Translations under genes and position numbers: made by a program
The notes under the pieces: generated by a model
What the model was told of the DNA's origin: nothing
The model's database searches: none
Seen by the model: only the letters and a program-made list of their open reading frames with translations
In this document: positions 19,787-29,894 of the stretch, piece after piece
Numbering within the stretch: position 1 is the stretch's first letter
How the letters are laid out: each line of letters starts with the position of its first letter
Source of the DNA: Micavibrio sp. UBA6929
GTDB lineage: Bacteria > Pseudomonadota > Alphaproteobacteria > Micavibrionales > Micavibrionaceae
Length of the DNA stretch: 64,000 nt
Assembly (NCBI GenBank): GCA_002448815.1
Contig: DKAJ01000009.1
Coordinates: 211,386 to 275,385 of the forward strand
Direction: 5' to 3'

Positions 19787-22054
19787 ATGAATAAAAGAAA
19801 ACTGTTGCTCAGCACCACATTCGTTGCAATTGGCGTGGCGGGCTTAATGTCATTATCACCGCTGATGACGCCTGATGCGAACGCGGCGATGGGGCAGGCT
19901 GAAACAAAATCAAACTTTTTCTGGTGGCCTGAAACGCTTGATCTCACACCATTGCGTGCGCACGATGTGAAATCGAACCCTTATGGCGCGGATTTTGATT
20001 ATGCGAAGGCATTTAACGCGCTTGACCTTGAAGCCGTTAAAAAAGATATCAATGACGTTCTGACAACGTCACAAGACTGGTGGCCTGCTGATTACGGTAA
20101 CTATGGCCCGTTTTTCATCCGCATGGCATGGCACAGCGCCGGCACATACCGCGTTACTGATGGTCGCGGCGGCGCAGGTGGCGGTCAACAACGCTTTGAC
20201 CCGCTGAACAGCTGGCCTGATAACGCTAGCCTTGATAAAGCGCGCCGTTTGTTGTGGCCGCTGAAGCAAAAATATGGCGCAAACATTTCATGGGCAGATT
20301 TGATGGTGCTGGCTGGCACAGTGGCCATGGAAAATATGGGCTTTAAAACACTTGGATTTGCGGGTGGCCGCGTTGACGAGTGGGAACCTGATATCGTGTA
20401 TTGGGGCCCAGAAACAGAATGGCTGGCTAGTAACCGCCACGGCAAAGATGGCAAGCTATCACGTCCACTTGGCGCGACGCATATGGGCTTGATTTACGTG
20501 AACCCAGAAGGCCCGAACGCGAACCATGATCCTTTATCAGCCGCCGACGCCATCCGTGATGCGTTTGGCCGCATGGCGATGAGCGAAGAAGAAACGGTTG
20601 CCCTGATTGCAGGTGGTCATACATTTGGTAAGGCGCACGGTGCGCACGATCCGAAAAAATGCCTAGGCGCCGAGCCTGGCGCAGCCCCAATCGAAGCCCA
20701 AGGCTTTGGCTGGCATAACAAATGTGGCAAGGGTAACGCCGAAGACACAATCACCAGTGGCCTTGAAGGTGCGTGGACATCTGCCCCCGCACAGTGGACG
20801 CACATGTATTTGGATAACTTGTTCAGTTTTGAATGGGAAAAAACAAAAAGCCCTGCAGGCCATGTTCAATGGACACCGACTGACGAAAGCGCGTCCGAGC
20901 TTGTCCCCGATGCACATGTTGATGGTAAATTTCATGCGCCTATCATGTTCACAACAGATATGGCACTGAAACTAGACCCAAGCCTGTCAAAAATCGCGAA
21001 GCGTTTCTATGAAAATCCTGAGGAATTCGAAGATGCCTTCGCGCGCGCTTGGTTCAAGCTTACCCACCGTGATATGGGGCCGCGCGCCAACTACCTTGGC
21101 CCGGATGTTCCCGAAGTTGAGCTTATCTGGCAAGACCCATTGCCTGAATTGGATCACAAAGTCATCGATGCCAAAGACGCAGAAAAACTGAAGGCAGACA
21201 TCCTTAATTCTGGCCTCAGCACATCTGAGTTGATCCGCACGGCATGGGCATCGGCGTCAACATATCGTTATACCGATATGCGCGGCGGTACGAATGGCGC
21301 GCGCATCGCGCTCGCACCGCAAATCAACTGGGACATCAATAACCCAGATGAACTGCAAAAGGTTATTGCGAAGCTTGAAAAAATTCGCGCTGACTTTAAC
21401 GGTGGATTGCTGCGCGGTGGCAAGGAAATCTCACTGGCTGATACGATTGTTTTGGCTGGCGCTGCTGCCCTTGAAAAGGCGGCAGAGGATGCAGGGTACA
21501 GTGATGTTCATGTGCCGTTTAAACCAGGCCGCGTTGATGCATCACAAGATCAAACAGACGTAAACTCGTTTGATGATCTTAAGCCAACAGCAGACGCATT
21601 TCGTAACTATTACAGCGAAGCCAGCTATACCGGCCCAACAGAAATGTTGGTGGATAAGGCTGACTTGCTGGGGTTAAGCGTTCCTGAAACGACAGTGCTG
21701 CTTGGTGGTATGCGCGTTTTGGATACAAACGTTGATGGTTCGGCGCATGGTGTTTTCACTGATCAGCCTGGCACATTAAGCAATGATTTCTTTGTAAACT
21801 TGCTGGATATGGGCACGCAGTGGAAAAAGTCTGACAAAGGCGAAGGCATCTATGAAGGCTTTGACCGCGCGACAGGCGAAACCAAATGGACAGCAACGCC
21901 AGTTGACCTGATCTTTGGTTCAAATTCCGAGCTTCGCGCCGTCGCCGAGGTTTATGCCTTTGACGGATCAAAAGAGAAGTTCCTCGAAGACTTTATCGCC
22001 GTTTGGAATAAGGTTATGAACTATGGCCATTACGGTGACCAAAAAGAGATTTAA
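19787..22054 (+). CDS. katG: Catalase-peroxidase KatG with an export signal
   Basis: This bifunctional haem catalase-peroxidase has about 755 residues. The distal triad is in RMAWHSAG (Arg112, Trp115, His116) and the proximal histidine is in [10 protein letters not shown]. The Trp115-Tyr237-Met263 set has the same spacing (122 and 148 residues) as the Met-Tyr-Trp adduct of M. tuberculosis KatG (107/229/255), so catalase activity should be retained. The chosen start follows gggaaaggg and yields a signal peptide ([20 protein letters not shown]...DANAAMG), so the enzyme is predicted to be periplasmic, as for some KatG2/KatP enzymes. The C-terminal duplicate domain is present. It is monocistronic with a terminator-like hairpin downstream. 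Confidence 0.96.
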   Translation: MNKRKLLLSTTFVAIGVAGLMSLSPLMTPDANAAMGQAETKSNFFWWPETLDLTPLRAHDVKSNPYGADFDYAKAFNALDLEAVKKDINDVLTTSQDWWPADYGNYGPFFIRMAWHSAGTYRVTDGRGGAGGGQQRFDPLNSWPDNASLDKARRLLWPLKQKYGANISWADLMVLAGTVAMENMGFKTLGFAGGRVDEWEPDIVYWGPETEWLASNRHGKDGKLSRPLGATHMGLIYVNPEGPNANHDPLSAADAIRDAFGRMAMSEEETVALIAGGHTFGKAHGAHDPKKCLGAEPGAAPIEAQGFGWHNKCGKGNAEDTITSGLEGAWTSAPAQWTHMYLDNLFSFEWEKTKSPAGHVQWTPTDESASELVPDAHVDGKFHAPIMFTTDMALKLDPSLSKIAKRFYENPEEFEDAFARAWFKLTHRDMGPRANYLGPDVPEVELIWQDPLPELDHKVIDAKDAEKLKADILNSGLSTSELIRTAWASASTYRYTDMRGGTNGARIALAPQINWDINNPDELQKVIAKLEKIRADFNGGLLRGGKEISLADTIVLAGAAALEKAAEDAGYSDVHVPFKPGRVDASQDQTDVNSFDDLKPTADAFRNYYSEASYTGPTEMLVDKADLLGLSVPETTVLLGGMRVLDTNVDGSAHGVFTDQPGTLSNDFFVNLLDMGTQWKKSDKGEGIYEGFDRATGETKWTATPVDLIFGSNSELRAVAEVYAFDGSKEKFLEDFIAVWNKVMNYGHYGDQKEI

Positions 22055-22080
22055 TTCATAAACGACCTCTTCAAAAATGG

Positions 22081-22114
22081 AAAAGCGCTGTGCAGAAATG
22101 TATGGCGCTTTTTT
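22081..22114 (+). terminator. Rho-independent terminator candidate after katG
   Basis: AAAAGCGC and GCGCTTTT form an 8-bp perfect stem around a 16-nt loop, followed by further T residues. It lies 26 bp past the katG stop and before the next gene on the same strand. Confidence 0.65.
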
Positions 22115-22201
22115 GTGCAAGTCCCCTCGCCATGACTGTCGGAGTGCGCTAAGATACGCGGCAACATAGACACCGAACATTACTGACATAAAGGCCGCCT
22201 T

Positions 22202-22735
22202 ATGCAACGCTATAATATTGCAATTCTGCCCATTGATACCGCGCTAACAGATAAGATAACGCAGATATCACGGCAGTATTTTCTTGAAACCCAAGATGAA
22301 TATATCTTGGGCGATGATGGATTGCCGCATGTAACATTGTGTCAGTTTAAAACGGAAACGAGCGAGCAAGCCCGCGCCATATACGCGGAGTTTGCGGCGC
22401 AAGAATGCGACGATGAAATAAGCGTCACACTTGAAAAATTTCATGCACGCGCAGGCAAATATATTAATGCGGGTAAATTTATCGCGGAATATAAGGCCGC
22501 GCAGAAGGCAGCGCTGATGGCAATGCAGATGCGCTGCGCCAAGATTTTATCGGCGCATGGCATTGAGACCTTAACGCCCGTTGAAACCTACAGCCCCCAC
22601 ATCACCTTGGCACGTTTATCATCCATGCCAGATGCGATGCCCACCAGCCACGATCTTGAAATGCCCTTTACACTGCGCATGAAACTTGCGCTTGGGCTCT
22701 CGACCGAGGCTGGCGTGTTTGTGAAGCCTTTATAG
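22202..22735 (+). CDS. 2H phosphoesterase / 2'-5' RNA ligase-like protein
   Basis: This 177-residue protein has two H-x-[ST]-x motifs, PHVTLCQF near residue 42 and SPHITLARL near residue 139. Together they form the active site of the 2H phosphoesterase superfamily (LigT, CPDase, AKAP-type). Members hydrolyse cyclic phosphodiester bonds or reversibly ligate RNA ends; the actual substrate is not predictable here. The gene is convergent with the NMNAT-like gene and the last 6 bp of the two coding regions overlap. Confidence 0.75.
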   Translation: MQRYNIAILPIDTALTDKITQISRQYFLETQDEYILGDDGLPHVTLCQFKTETSEQARAIYAEFAAQECDDEISVTLEKFHARAGKYINAGKFIAEYKAAQKAALMAMQMRCAKILSAHGIETLTPVETYSPHITLARLSSMPDAMPTSHDLEMPFTLRMKLALGLSTEAGVFVKPL

Positions 22736-23572
22736 GCTGTATCCTTGTGTCAGAATATTATTAAAGCTGGTGCTGTTATCCTGACGAATATCATCTAATG
22801 TTATAGTATCGTTACGAGGATCCGTGCCAACAGGACGCCCGTTTACATGGGCTAAAAGCATTTGCTCCGTTAAGTAATCCACCACAGGCGGATCCAGCAG
22901 CTCATAACAAACCTGATCTTGTTCACGAATGCCTTTGCGGAACATCTTTGCATCAATAGGGACATAATCGGACACGGTTTCGATCATATCTTGGGTGATG
23001 CGCTGAATGGGAAATTCACCGCGTGGCTGGCCGACAAGCTCAACATAATGGGCGTCATTAATGATCTCGCCATCGACCAAATACTGCTTGCGATCTTCTG
23101 CCTTTTCAAAATAGGCAAAAACCAGCTTATCTTTAGGGGCAAGATCATTGAATATGTTCGTCAGCCTGCGCACCGCGCCGCCAACATCGCCGCCGCCGCC
23201 TAAATAGACTGTGGCATGGCGAATATTTTCTTTCGGTAGCCAAGGCATAGCCAAACGCACCATTTCTTCACGCTGATGCGCGTTAAAGGGATTGCGTTCG
23301 CCTTCAATATTATCTGTTTTGTCGTTGAGGACAAGATTGACGTTAAGACCAGATGCACGCAGTGTTTCAAGCAAAGCCCTGTGCCCTCGATGAGGGGGCT
23401 GAAAACGACCGAAGAGAACAATGTCCGTGTAACCTTGTTCTTTCCAAGACGTTAATTCTTGAAGATAGTTGCATCCAGCCTCTGTGAACGTAGTGTTCAA
23501 AGAAGTGTTTTCTATCATATTTTTAAACCGTTTTCCGTTAACTAAGTGACTAGTTAAGGGCAAATTAGACAT
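22730..23572 (-). CDS. Nucleotidyltransferase, NMN adenylyltransferase-like
   Basis: The core GRFQPPHRGHRALLETLRASG contains the HxGH nucleotide-binding signature of the cytidylyltransferase superfamily and resembles archaeal/NadM-type nicotinamide-nucleotide adenylyltransferases. NPFNAHQREEMVRLAMPWL is the matching helix after the switch region. IQRITQDMIETVSDYVPIDAKMFRKGI corresponds to the usual ISAT/SxTxxR region, but the canonical ISxTxxR is not clear. The roughly 280-residue protein is longer than NadM (about 170), with an N-terminal extension of about 45 residues and a C-terminal tail of about 70. A TTG at 23590 and an ATG at 23518 are alternative starts. A role in NAD metabolism is an inference. 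Confidence 0.65.
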   Translation of the reverse strand: MSNLPLTSHLVNGKRFKNMIENTSLNTTFTEAGCNYLQELTSWKEQGYTDIVLFGRFQPPHRGHRALLETLRASGLNVNLVLNDKTDNIEGERNPFNAHQREEMVRLAMPWLPKENIRHATVYLGGGGDVGGAVRRLTNIFNDLAPKDKLVFAYFEKAEDRKQYLVDGEIINDAHYVELVGQPRGEFPIQRITQDMIETVSDYVPIDAKMFRKGIREQDQVCYELLDPPVVDYLTEQMLLAHVNGRPVGTDPRNDTITLDDIRQDNSTSFNNILTQGYSL

Positions 23573-23590
23573 ATTAAATGCAGAAAACAA

Positions 23591-23799
23591 TGGTTTTTAT
23601 AGCATATTCGAAAAAAGAAATATTATCTAAAAATTGCATAAAAAAATAGAATAAAAGAAAAGAATTTTTAAATTTTTAGAAATTTTTTTAAAAATAAAAG
23701 CGATTTTTTGTCTTTATGAAAATACTTAAAAGTGCGGCATTATCAGGTGAGATTGACGAAGGCAGTGCTGGTAAAGAATCGCCTGCCGCATCAATGTGT
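23591..23799. other. AT-rich intergenic stretch, no gene seen
   Basis: The first 110 bp are extremely A/T-rich (runs such as aaaaaaatagaataaaag), consistent with the upstream region of the NMNAT-like gene. Nearer 23735-23792, GCGGCA and TGCCGC form widely spaced arms that could end transcription of the gene to the right. I see no convincing coding sequence. Confidence 0.4.
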
Positions 23800-24549
23800 T
23801 TAGACGATGGTCAGGTTAGGGGGGCGTGGCGGTGGATTAAGAATTTGCTGACGTATATTTTGTACGGTTTTTAGCATATCTTTTTGCAGATCACGGAACA
23901 TATTTTCCAGCTCACTGTCGCCCTGCGGCTGTGCATTTAGACCATGAGAATACATGCCCAAAGTATGCAGTTCCATGAGAGAAGCATTCTCTTCTGTAGG
24001 TGCGCATGTTGATGCCGTATCAATCATGATTGTGCGTTTATGGATGCCTCGCGCCAAATAAACAGCCTGAACCGCAGGCGGAACTTGGTTAAATATTTTA
24101 CCGGATGACAATTCAATTTTATCATAAACGGACAGCATATTTTGCGCGCTTTGTGAAACCTGGCGCAGTGCCGCGCTTTTCTTCTTCGGAAAAACATCCA
24201 ATGCCGGTTTGATCGTAGCCGCCTGAATAGCATCATCCAACAGATAAAGATCGGTGTTTGTTTTTTCGAAGAACTCTTGCCCATAACATGTTAGAAGCAA
24301 AGCAGGTATAAGCTCGGTCTCTTGTAGCGTACGTGATAAATCATACAGGTCATGGGTTGCGCGGCCACTATTTTCAATGTCAATGTCGGCTACGGTTTGT
24401 ATTAAGAAAAGATAAGCGTCTTGTGCAGATGCCGGCAGCCCGTTTTGGGTGCTCTCTGTTTCGAACGCAACCAAGGCATCTTGATACATGTTTTCTTTAA
24501 TCAAGGTTGCGAAAGTTTGTCGGCGCTGAAATTCATCACGCAAAATCAT
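23800..24549 (-). CDS. Uncharacterised protein
   Basis: I do not recognise this 249-residue protein. It is mostly predicted helical, begins MILRDEFQRRQTFATLIKENMY, and has no signal peptide, membrane segment or obvious catalytic motif. The C-terminus is proline-rich (ILNPPPRPPNLTIV). The frame extends upstream to GTG 24567 and TTG 24585; ATG 24549 is the first ATG. It is 67 bp downstream of the ATP-grasp gene of the RimK-related trio and on the same strand. It could belong to that transcription unit, but nothing in the sequence proves it. Confidence 0.6.
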   Translation of the reverse strand: MILRDEFQRRQTFATLIKENMYQDALVAFETESTQNGLPASAQDAYLFLIQTVADIDIENSGRATHDLYDLSRTLQETELIPALLLTCYGQEFFEKTNTDLYLLDDAIQAATIKPALDVFPKKKSAALRQVSQSAQNMLSVYDKIELSSGKIFNQVPPAVQAVYLARGIHKRTIMIDTASTCAPTEENASLMELHTLGMYSHGLNAQPQGDSELENMFRDLQKDMLKTVQNIRQQILNPPPRPPNLTIV

Positions 24550-24616
24550 GGCATGTTTATAAGCCACAATTATGCAATATGTCAAATAAAATACATTGGG
24601 GGTATAGGCGATGACC

Positions 24617-25501
24617 CTATAAGCCCATGCTGGATATACGCGCCTTCAACCCTTGACGGTTGGCAATTTGTATTGAAATGCCAGGGCGTGCATTAATCTC
24701 AAGCAACATAGGCCCGTGATGTTTATCCAGTACAATATCAACGCCAACATAGCCCAGTTTCGCCATGTGCGCGGCCTTGACGCCGATATCAAGAACCTGA
24801 TCCCAATCAGGCATAATATGCCCTAGCAAAGGCGCATCGGTATCGCCGTGATGCGTGATATACTGGTTGTGTAAAATGGCATTGGTTGTCATGCCTTGAT
24901 CCATTGAAAGGCCAACGCCAATACCGCCTGAATGCAAATTTGCCCGTCCGCCAGATGCCAGTGTCGGCAACCGCAACATCGCCATCACAGGCGTGTTTTT
25001 ATAAATCACAAGGCGAATATCAGGCACGCCCTGAAAGGCCAGTTTATCAAACAGGTCAATATTTTCGATGCATTGCTCGATAATGGCGACATCGCGCGCG
25101 CCGCCCAGTGCATAAAGTCCGCCCAAAATATTGCTGATATGATACTGAATTTCAGGCAGCGTAATAACTTGCCCATTCGCGCGAAGATACCCTGCCGCAG
25201 TACGTCCTTTGATGACCATAATGCCGCCGCCGCCGCTACCCTTGGCGGGTTTGATAACAAATTGATTGCATGAGCGCTGGGCAAGGATATCGCCTAACCG
25301 TTTGAGCTGCTCTTGATATTCGATCGTCGCAAACAGCTCGGGCACGGGGATGCCCGCCTCAATTGCTGTTTTCTTTGTGATGACTTTATCATCAACCAAC
25401 CGATAATATTGGCGCCTATTATGCGGGGCAATGAAATCCAGATTGCGGCTATTAATCCCCATAATGCCCATATCTTTCAGACGATGAAATCCAGAAAACA
25501 T
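24617..25501 (-). CDS. RimK-related ATP-grasp ligase (alpha-L-glutamate ligase homologue)
   Basis: This 294-residue ATP-grasp protein has the family landmarks FVIKPAKGSGGGGIMVI (ATP-binding lysine and glycine loop), GYVGVDIVLDKHHGPMLLEINARPG (metal-binding acidic/asparagine cluster) and IVDDK-type N-terminal strands. It resembles the RimK-related family that is always found with an inactive transglutaminase-7TM protein and a RimB-like protease, as here. The predicted chemistry is ATP-dependent amide bond formation, possibly adding an amino acid to a peptide or metabolite. It lies 4 bp downstream of the 7TM gene with a good AAAGGA ribosome-binding site. Confidence 0.82.
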   Translation of the reverse strand: MFSGFHRLKDMGIMGINSRNLDFIAPHNRRQYYRLVDDKVITKKTAIEAGIPVPELFATIEYQEQLKRLGDILAQRSCNQFVIKPAKGSGGGGIMVIKGRTAAGYLRANGQVITLPEIQYHISNILGGLYALGGARDVAIIEQCIENIDLFDKLAFQGVPDIRLVIYKNTPVMAMLRLPTLASGGRANLHSGGIGVGLSMDQGMTTNAILHNQYITHHGDTDAPLLGHIMPDWDQVLDIGVKAAHMAKLGYVGVDIVLDKHHGPMLLEINARPGISIQIANRQGLKARISSMGL

Positions 25502-25505
25502 GGCC

Positions 25506-27086
25506 CTAATCCTTTGGCGCGCTGTCTGTTGGTTGGGTCATCATGCGAAAGCGGTAATATTCCATCAGCTTATAACCATTGTAACGTCCGATCAAAATGG
25601 TCATTGCTACCGCAATCAACAGTAATTCCGGGAATGTAACCATCAAGTGGGAAAGCAAGTCATTGTTCATGACTAAATAGCTTACGATAGCGACAAACAA
25701 ACTGCCCGCCGCGGCCTTTAGCGCAGTTTGTGCGCCAAATTCTTCCCATGATAAAGATATGCGCTCAATCAACATTGTCAGAATAACCAGCGGGAACAGC
25801 GAAATAGAAAGGCCAGTATAGATATTCGTATTATAGGCAATCATACTAAACAGATACAAAGCCAACACCACCATAATCATAATCGCACTCAAGCGCGGAA
25901 TGATCAAAAGCTGCAACCTGTTTAAGTAGCTACGAAAGATAAGGCCAAGCGACACAATCAGACAAAAGAGGATCACACCCAAAAGCAATTTGGTCTCGCG
26001 GAAGGATAAAGCCACCAAAATCGGCATAAATGTGCCAAAAGTTTCAATGCCAATAACTTGGCGCATAACGCACACAACAATCGCGCCTAGTGGCACAAGC
26101 AACAAAATAGAAAAGACCAGCTGCACATCAACAGGCAAGTTAAAAATCGAGAGCTTATACATCGCCTCGCGCGTTGGGTCGCCGCGCCACATGGCTTCGG
26201 TCAGTGCATTTTCCGTGTGCTTTTTTACCGCAATATTCAAGGTCGCATTATGCTGTCCTGTCACCGTATAGAACGGCACATTACCGACCCACCAGCGCAA
26301 AAAGTCACGATTTTCACCGAGACTGCGTGTTTGCTTGTTATATTGAACCCATTTGTTATCCAGCAAAATTTCGGTGCGGGCTTCGAATGAGGCGTGGCGT
26401 TTGGCTTGTTTTAACGGCAGGCCGTTCACAACGCGCGCGTAAATGCCGACATGATGCAAGATAAAGACCTCGGTTGCGGCCAGACTGGTGAGGTTAGGAT
26501 TCATTTCTTGGATTTGTTCCAGACGATTATCCGCAGGGTTCGCATCAATAAAAGAAAAGAGCTCTAACGCGAACGAGCGTTGATCAATCGATTTGTCCTG
26601 AATTTCATCGATCAAACTGCCAAGCCCCAAATAATCAACGCGCTCTTTACGCAAGGCATTAAATTCAGCCGTCTTATATTGCGGGACTGTGATGACAGGC
26701 GCGGTGCGCGCCGCCGAGGAATTCGCAGAATGGGTTTCATACAAAATGCCGCGATAAAAAAGAATTTCCTGCGTGCTGGCATTACGCTTTGACCAAGACA
26801 CAACGCGGTTACCGGTTTCAGGATCCTTTTGTGTTGTCAGGCCAAAATCATTACTGACAAAGTTTTCATCAACCAACGTGTGAAAGCTATCACGACGCGG
26901 CAAGAATGCCTCTAACCTCAAAGATCCACTTGGGCCGCCAAGGGTTGCTTTCATCTCGACATGCCAGCTTTCTACTTGTTTATTAGGCGTCAGCGGAAAG
27001 TCCAAGACAAAAACGCGGTATCCAAAAATGGCGCTGCCAATAAGGGTCAGTAAAGATACGACCAAAAGAATTTCTTTATTGCGCAT
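25506..27086 (-). CDS. Inactive transglutaminase fused to 7 transmembrane helices
   Basis: The protein is about 526 residues with an N-terminal membrane anchor (ILLVVSLLTLIGSAIFGYRVF). A roughly 290-residue extracytoplasmic region follows, with a transglutaminase-like fold (LEQIQEMNPNLTSLAATEVFILHHVGIYARVVNGLPL). The C-terminal half has about seven hydrophobic helices (LVFSILLLVPLGAIVVCVM; LLGVILFCLIVSLGLIF; LSAIMIMVVLALYLFSMIAY; others). The family is described as having lost the transglutaminase catalytic residues. With its neighbours it forms a conserved three-gene system proposed to handle peptide tags or peptide-derived signals at the envelope. ATG 27086 is preferred over the upstream TTG at 27092. 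Confidence 0.85.
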   Translation of the reverse strand: MRNKEILLVVSLLTLIGSAIFGYRVFVLDFPLTPNKQVESWHVEMKATLGGPSGSLRLEAFLPRRDSFHTLVDENFVSNDFGLTTQKDPETGNRVVSWSKRNASTQEILFYRGILYETHSANSSAARTAPVITVPQYKTAEFNALRKERVDYLGLGSLIDEIQDKSIDQRSFALELFSFIDANPADNRLEQIQEMNPNLTSLAATEVFILHHVGIYARVVNGLPLKQAKRHASFEARTEILLDNKWVQYNKQTRSLGENRDFLRWWVGNVPFYTVTGQHNATLNIAVKKHTENALTEAMWRGDPTREAMYKLSIFNLPVDVQLVFSILLLVPLGAIVVCVMRQVIGIETFGTFMPILVALSFRETKLLLGVILFCLIVSLGLIFRSYLNRLQLLIIPRLSAIMIMVVLALYLFSMIAYNTNIYTGLSISLFPLVILTMLIERISLSWEEFGAQTALKAAAGSLFVAIVSYLVMNNDLLSHLMVTFPELLLIAVAMTILIGRYNGYKLMEYYRFRMMTQPTDSAPKD

Positions 27087-27098
27087 AAGCAATCATCA

Positions 27099-27674
27099 CT
27101 ATTTTGTTAAACAGGATGGAGAATGCGTGAAGGTTTTAGAGGAGTCAATTAAGATATTATCTTTCAGCATATTACGGCCAATTAAGATTGGATATGTGAA
27201 ATGCTCGCGGTCTGATAAATTTACTTCTTCTTTGATGCGGTCACCACCGATGCAAAATGTCATCTCAACAACAGGACGGCGGATATAATCTTTGTCGCCG
27301 CCTTTGCGTTTAATGCGCACCCACCGGGTAATGGGCGCTTCGAAAATTTGCTCGCCGCCTTCTTTTTCGTCAAAGGACACACGAAAGACAATATATTCTT
27401 GGTCGTTTTCTTTAAATGTACGAATGATCTCTGCGTCAATCGAAGATGTCTTTGCGCCGCTGTCTAATTTAGCGGGCGGTGTAAAGTCTAATGTGCCGAC
27501 TTGCACACGTTCAACCCACCCCATAACCTTATAAGGTTGCTCAGGCGCGCTGGGCGGGGTATTAGCGGAATCTGTATCGTTTTGGGTGACATCATTTGTC
27601 GTTTGCGTTGTCACACATGCTGTAAGATTGATAACGCATAAAGCCGCAAAAGCAGCGAATATCATAGCGCGCAT
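27099..27674 (-). CDS. RimB/ATP-dependent zinc protease family lipoprotein (retropepsin-like)
   Basis: This 191-residue protein has a lipoprotein signal (MRAMIFAAFAALCVINLTAC), so it should be anchored in the envelope. The domain at residues 50-185 carries the aspartyl-protease signature LDSGAKTSSIDA (Asp71) and the family strands IVFRVSFDEKEGG and TYPILIGRNML. Despite the database name, this fold is retropepsin-like rather than a zinc protease. It is first in the minus-strand trio, 12 bp before the 7TM gene, and is the likely hydrolase that reverses the ligase's product. Confidence 0.85.
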   Translation of the reverse strand: MRAMIFAAFAALCVINLTACVTTQTTNDVTQNDTDSANTPPSAPEQPYKVMGWVERVQVGTLDFTPPAKLDSGAKTSSIDAEIIRTFKENDQEYIVFRVSFDEKEGGEQIFEAPITRWVRIKRKGGDKDYIRRPVVEMTFCIGGDRIKEEVNLSDREHFTYPILIGRNMLKDNILIDSSKTFTHSPSCLTK

Positions 27675-28996
<1,322 letters not shown>

Positions 28997-29034
28997 ACGC
29001 CTTTAAACAAAATCTATCAGGACAGGATCAAGCC

Positions 29035-29880
29035 ATGAAAGAATTAGAAAACCATCAATGTTTCGGCGGAACCTTGCAAGTGTTCGAACATCACAGCAAG
29101 GCGCTGAACTGTACGATGAAGTTTTCAATTTTTCTACCGCCGCAGGCGCACGCGCAAAGTGTCCCTGTCCTGACATTCTTATCGGGTCTGACATGTACGT
29201 ACGATAACTTCACAACCAAGGCTGGTGCATATGGCTACGCAGCGCAGCATGGCCTTGCCATTGTTGCGCCCGATACATCACCGCGCGGAGAAGGCGTGCC
29301 GGATGACGATGCCTATGATTTCGGTCAGGGCGCAGGGTTTTATATCAACGCCGTACAAGAACCGTGGGCGCAGCATTTCCAGATGGAGCGTTACATCACC
29401 GAAGAGCTGAACGCGCTGATCTGTGAAAACTTTCCTGTTATGGCTGGTCAACAAGGCATCACAGGGCACTCAATGGGCGGTCATGGCGCATTAACATTAG
29501 GCCTGAAATATCCTGACCTTTACCAGTCAATTTCAGCTTTTGCACCGATCGTTGCGCCATCACAAGTGCCATGGGGTGAAAAAGCCTTCACAGGGTATCT
29601 GGGTACGGACACGGCTGAGTGGGTAAAGCATGATGCCTGCGCCTTGATGACGAAAGCCACAAATCGCAGCAATGCGCCAGTCATTTTAATTGATCAAGGT
29701 GAAGGCGATAACTTCTTGGCAGAGCAACTCAAACCGCACCTATTCGCCAGCGCCTGCGAAACCGCAGAGCAAAAACTGACTTTGCGTATGCATGGCGGAT
29801 ACGACCACAGCTATTACTTCATCCAAAGCTTTATCGCAGACCATATCGCCCACCATGCAGAGATACTTCACGGCGAGTAA
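29035..29880 (+). CDS. fghA: S-formylglutathione hydrolase
   Basis: This 281-residue alpha/beta-hydrolase of the esterase D type has the nucleophile serine in GHSMGGHGALTLGLKYPD. The acid is in LIDQGEGDNFL, and the histidine in GGYDHSYYFIQSFI completes the triad. The N-terminal MKFSIFLPP and LTFLSGLTCTYDNFTTKAG are characteristic of the family. It releases formate and glutathione from S-formylglutathione. It starts 38 bp after frmA on the same strand (AGGACAGGATC before the ATG), giving a two-gene formaldehyde detoxification unit. Confidence 0.94.
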   Translation: MKELENHQCFGGTLQVFEHHSKALNCTMKFSIFLPPQAHAQSVPVLTFLSGLTCTYDNFTTKAGAYGYAAQHGLAIVAPDTSPRGEGVPDDDAYDFGQGAGFYINAVQEPWAQHFQMERYITEELNALICENFPVMAGQQGITGHSMGGHGALTLGLKYPDLYQSISAFAPIVAPSQVPWGEKAFTGYLGTDTAEWVKHDACALMTKATNRSNAPVILIDQGEGDNFLAEQLKPHLFASACETAEQKLTLRMHGGYDHSYYFIQSFIADHIAHHAEILHGE

Positions 29881-29894
29881 ATAATCACTGAGCC

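Noticed and set aside
23716..23874. 52-codon plus-strand frame starting MKILKSAALSGEID
   Set aside because: About half of it is antisense to the 3' end of the unknown minus-strand gene, and it lacks homology; the upstream A-rich sequence is not a convincing ribosome-binding site.
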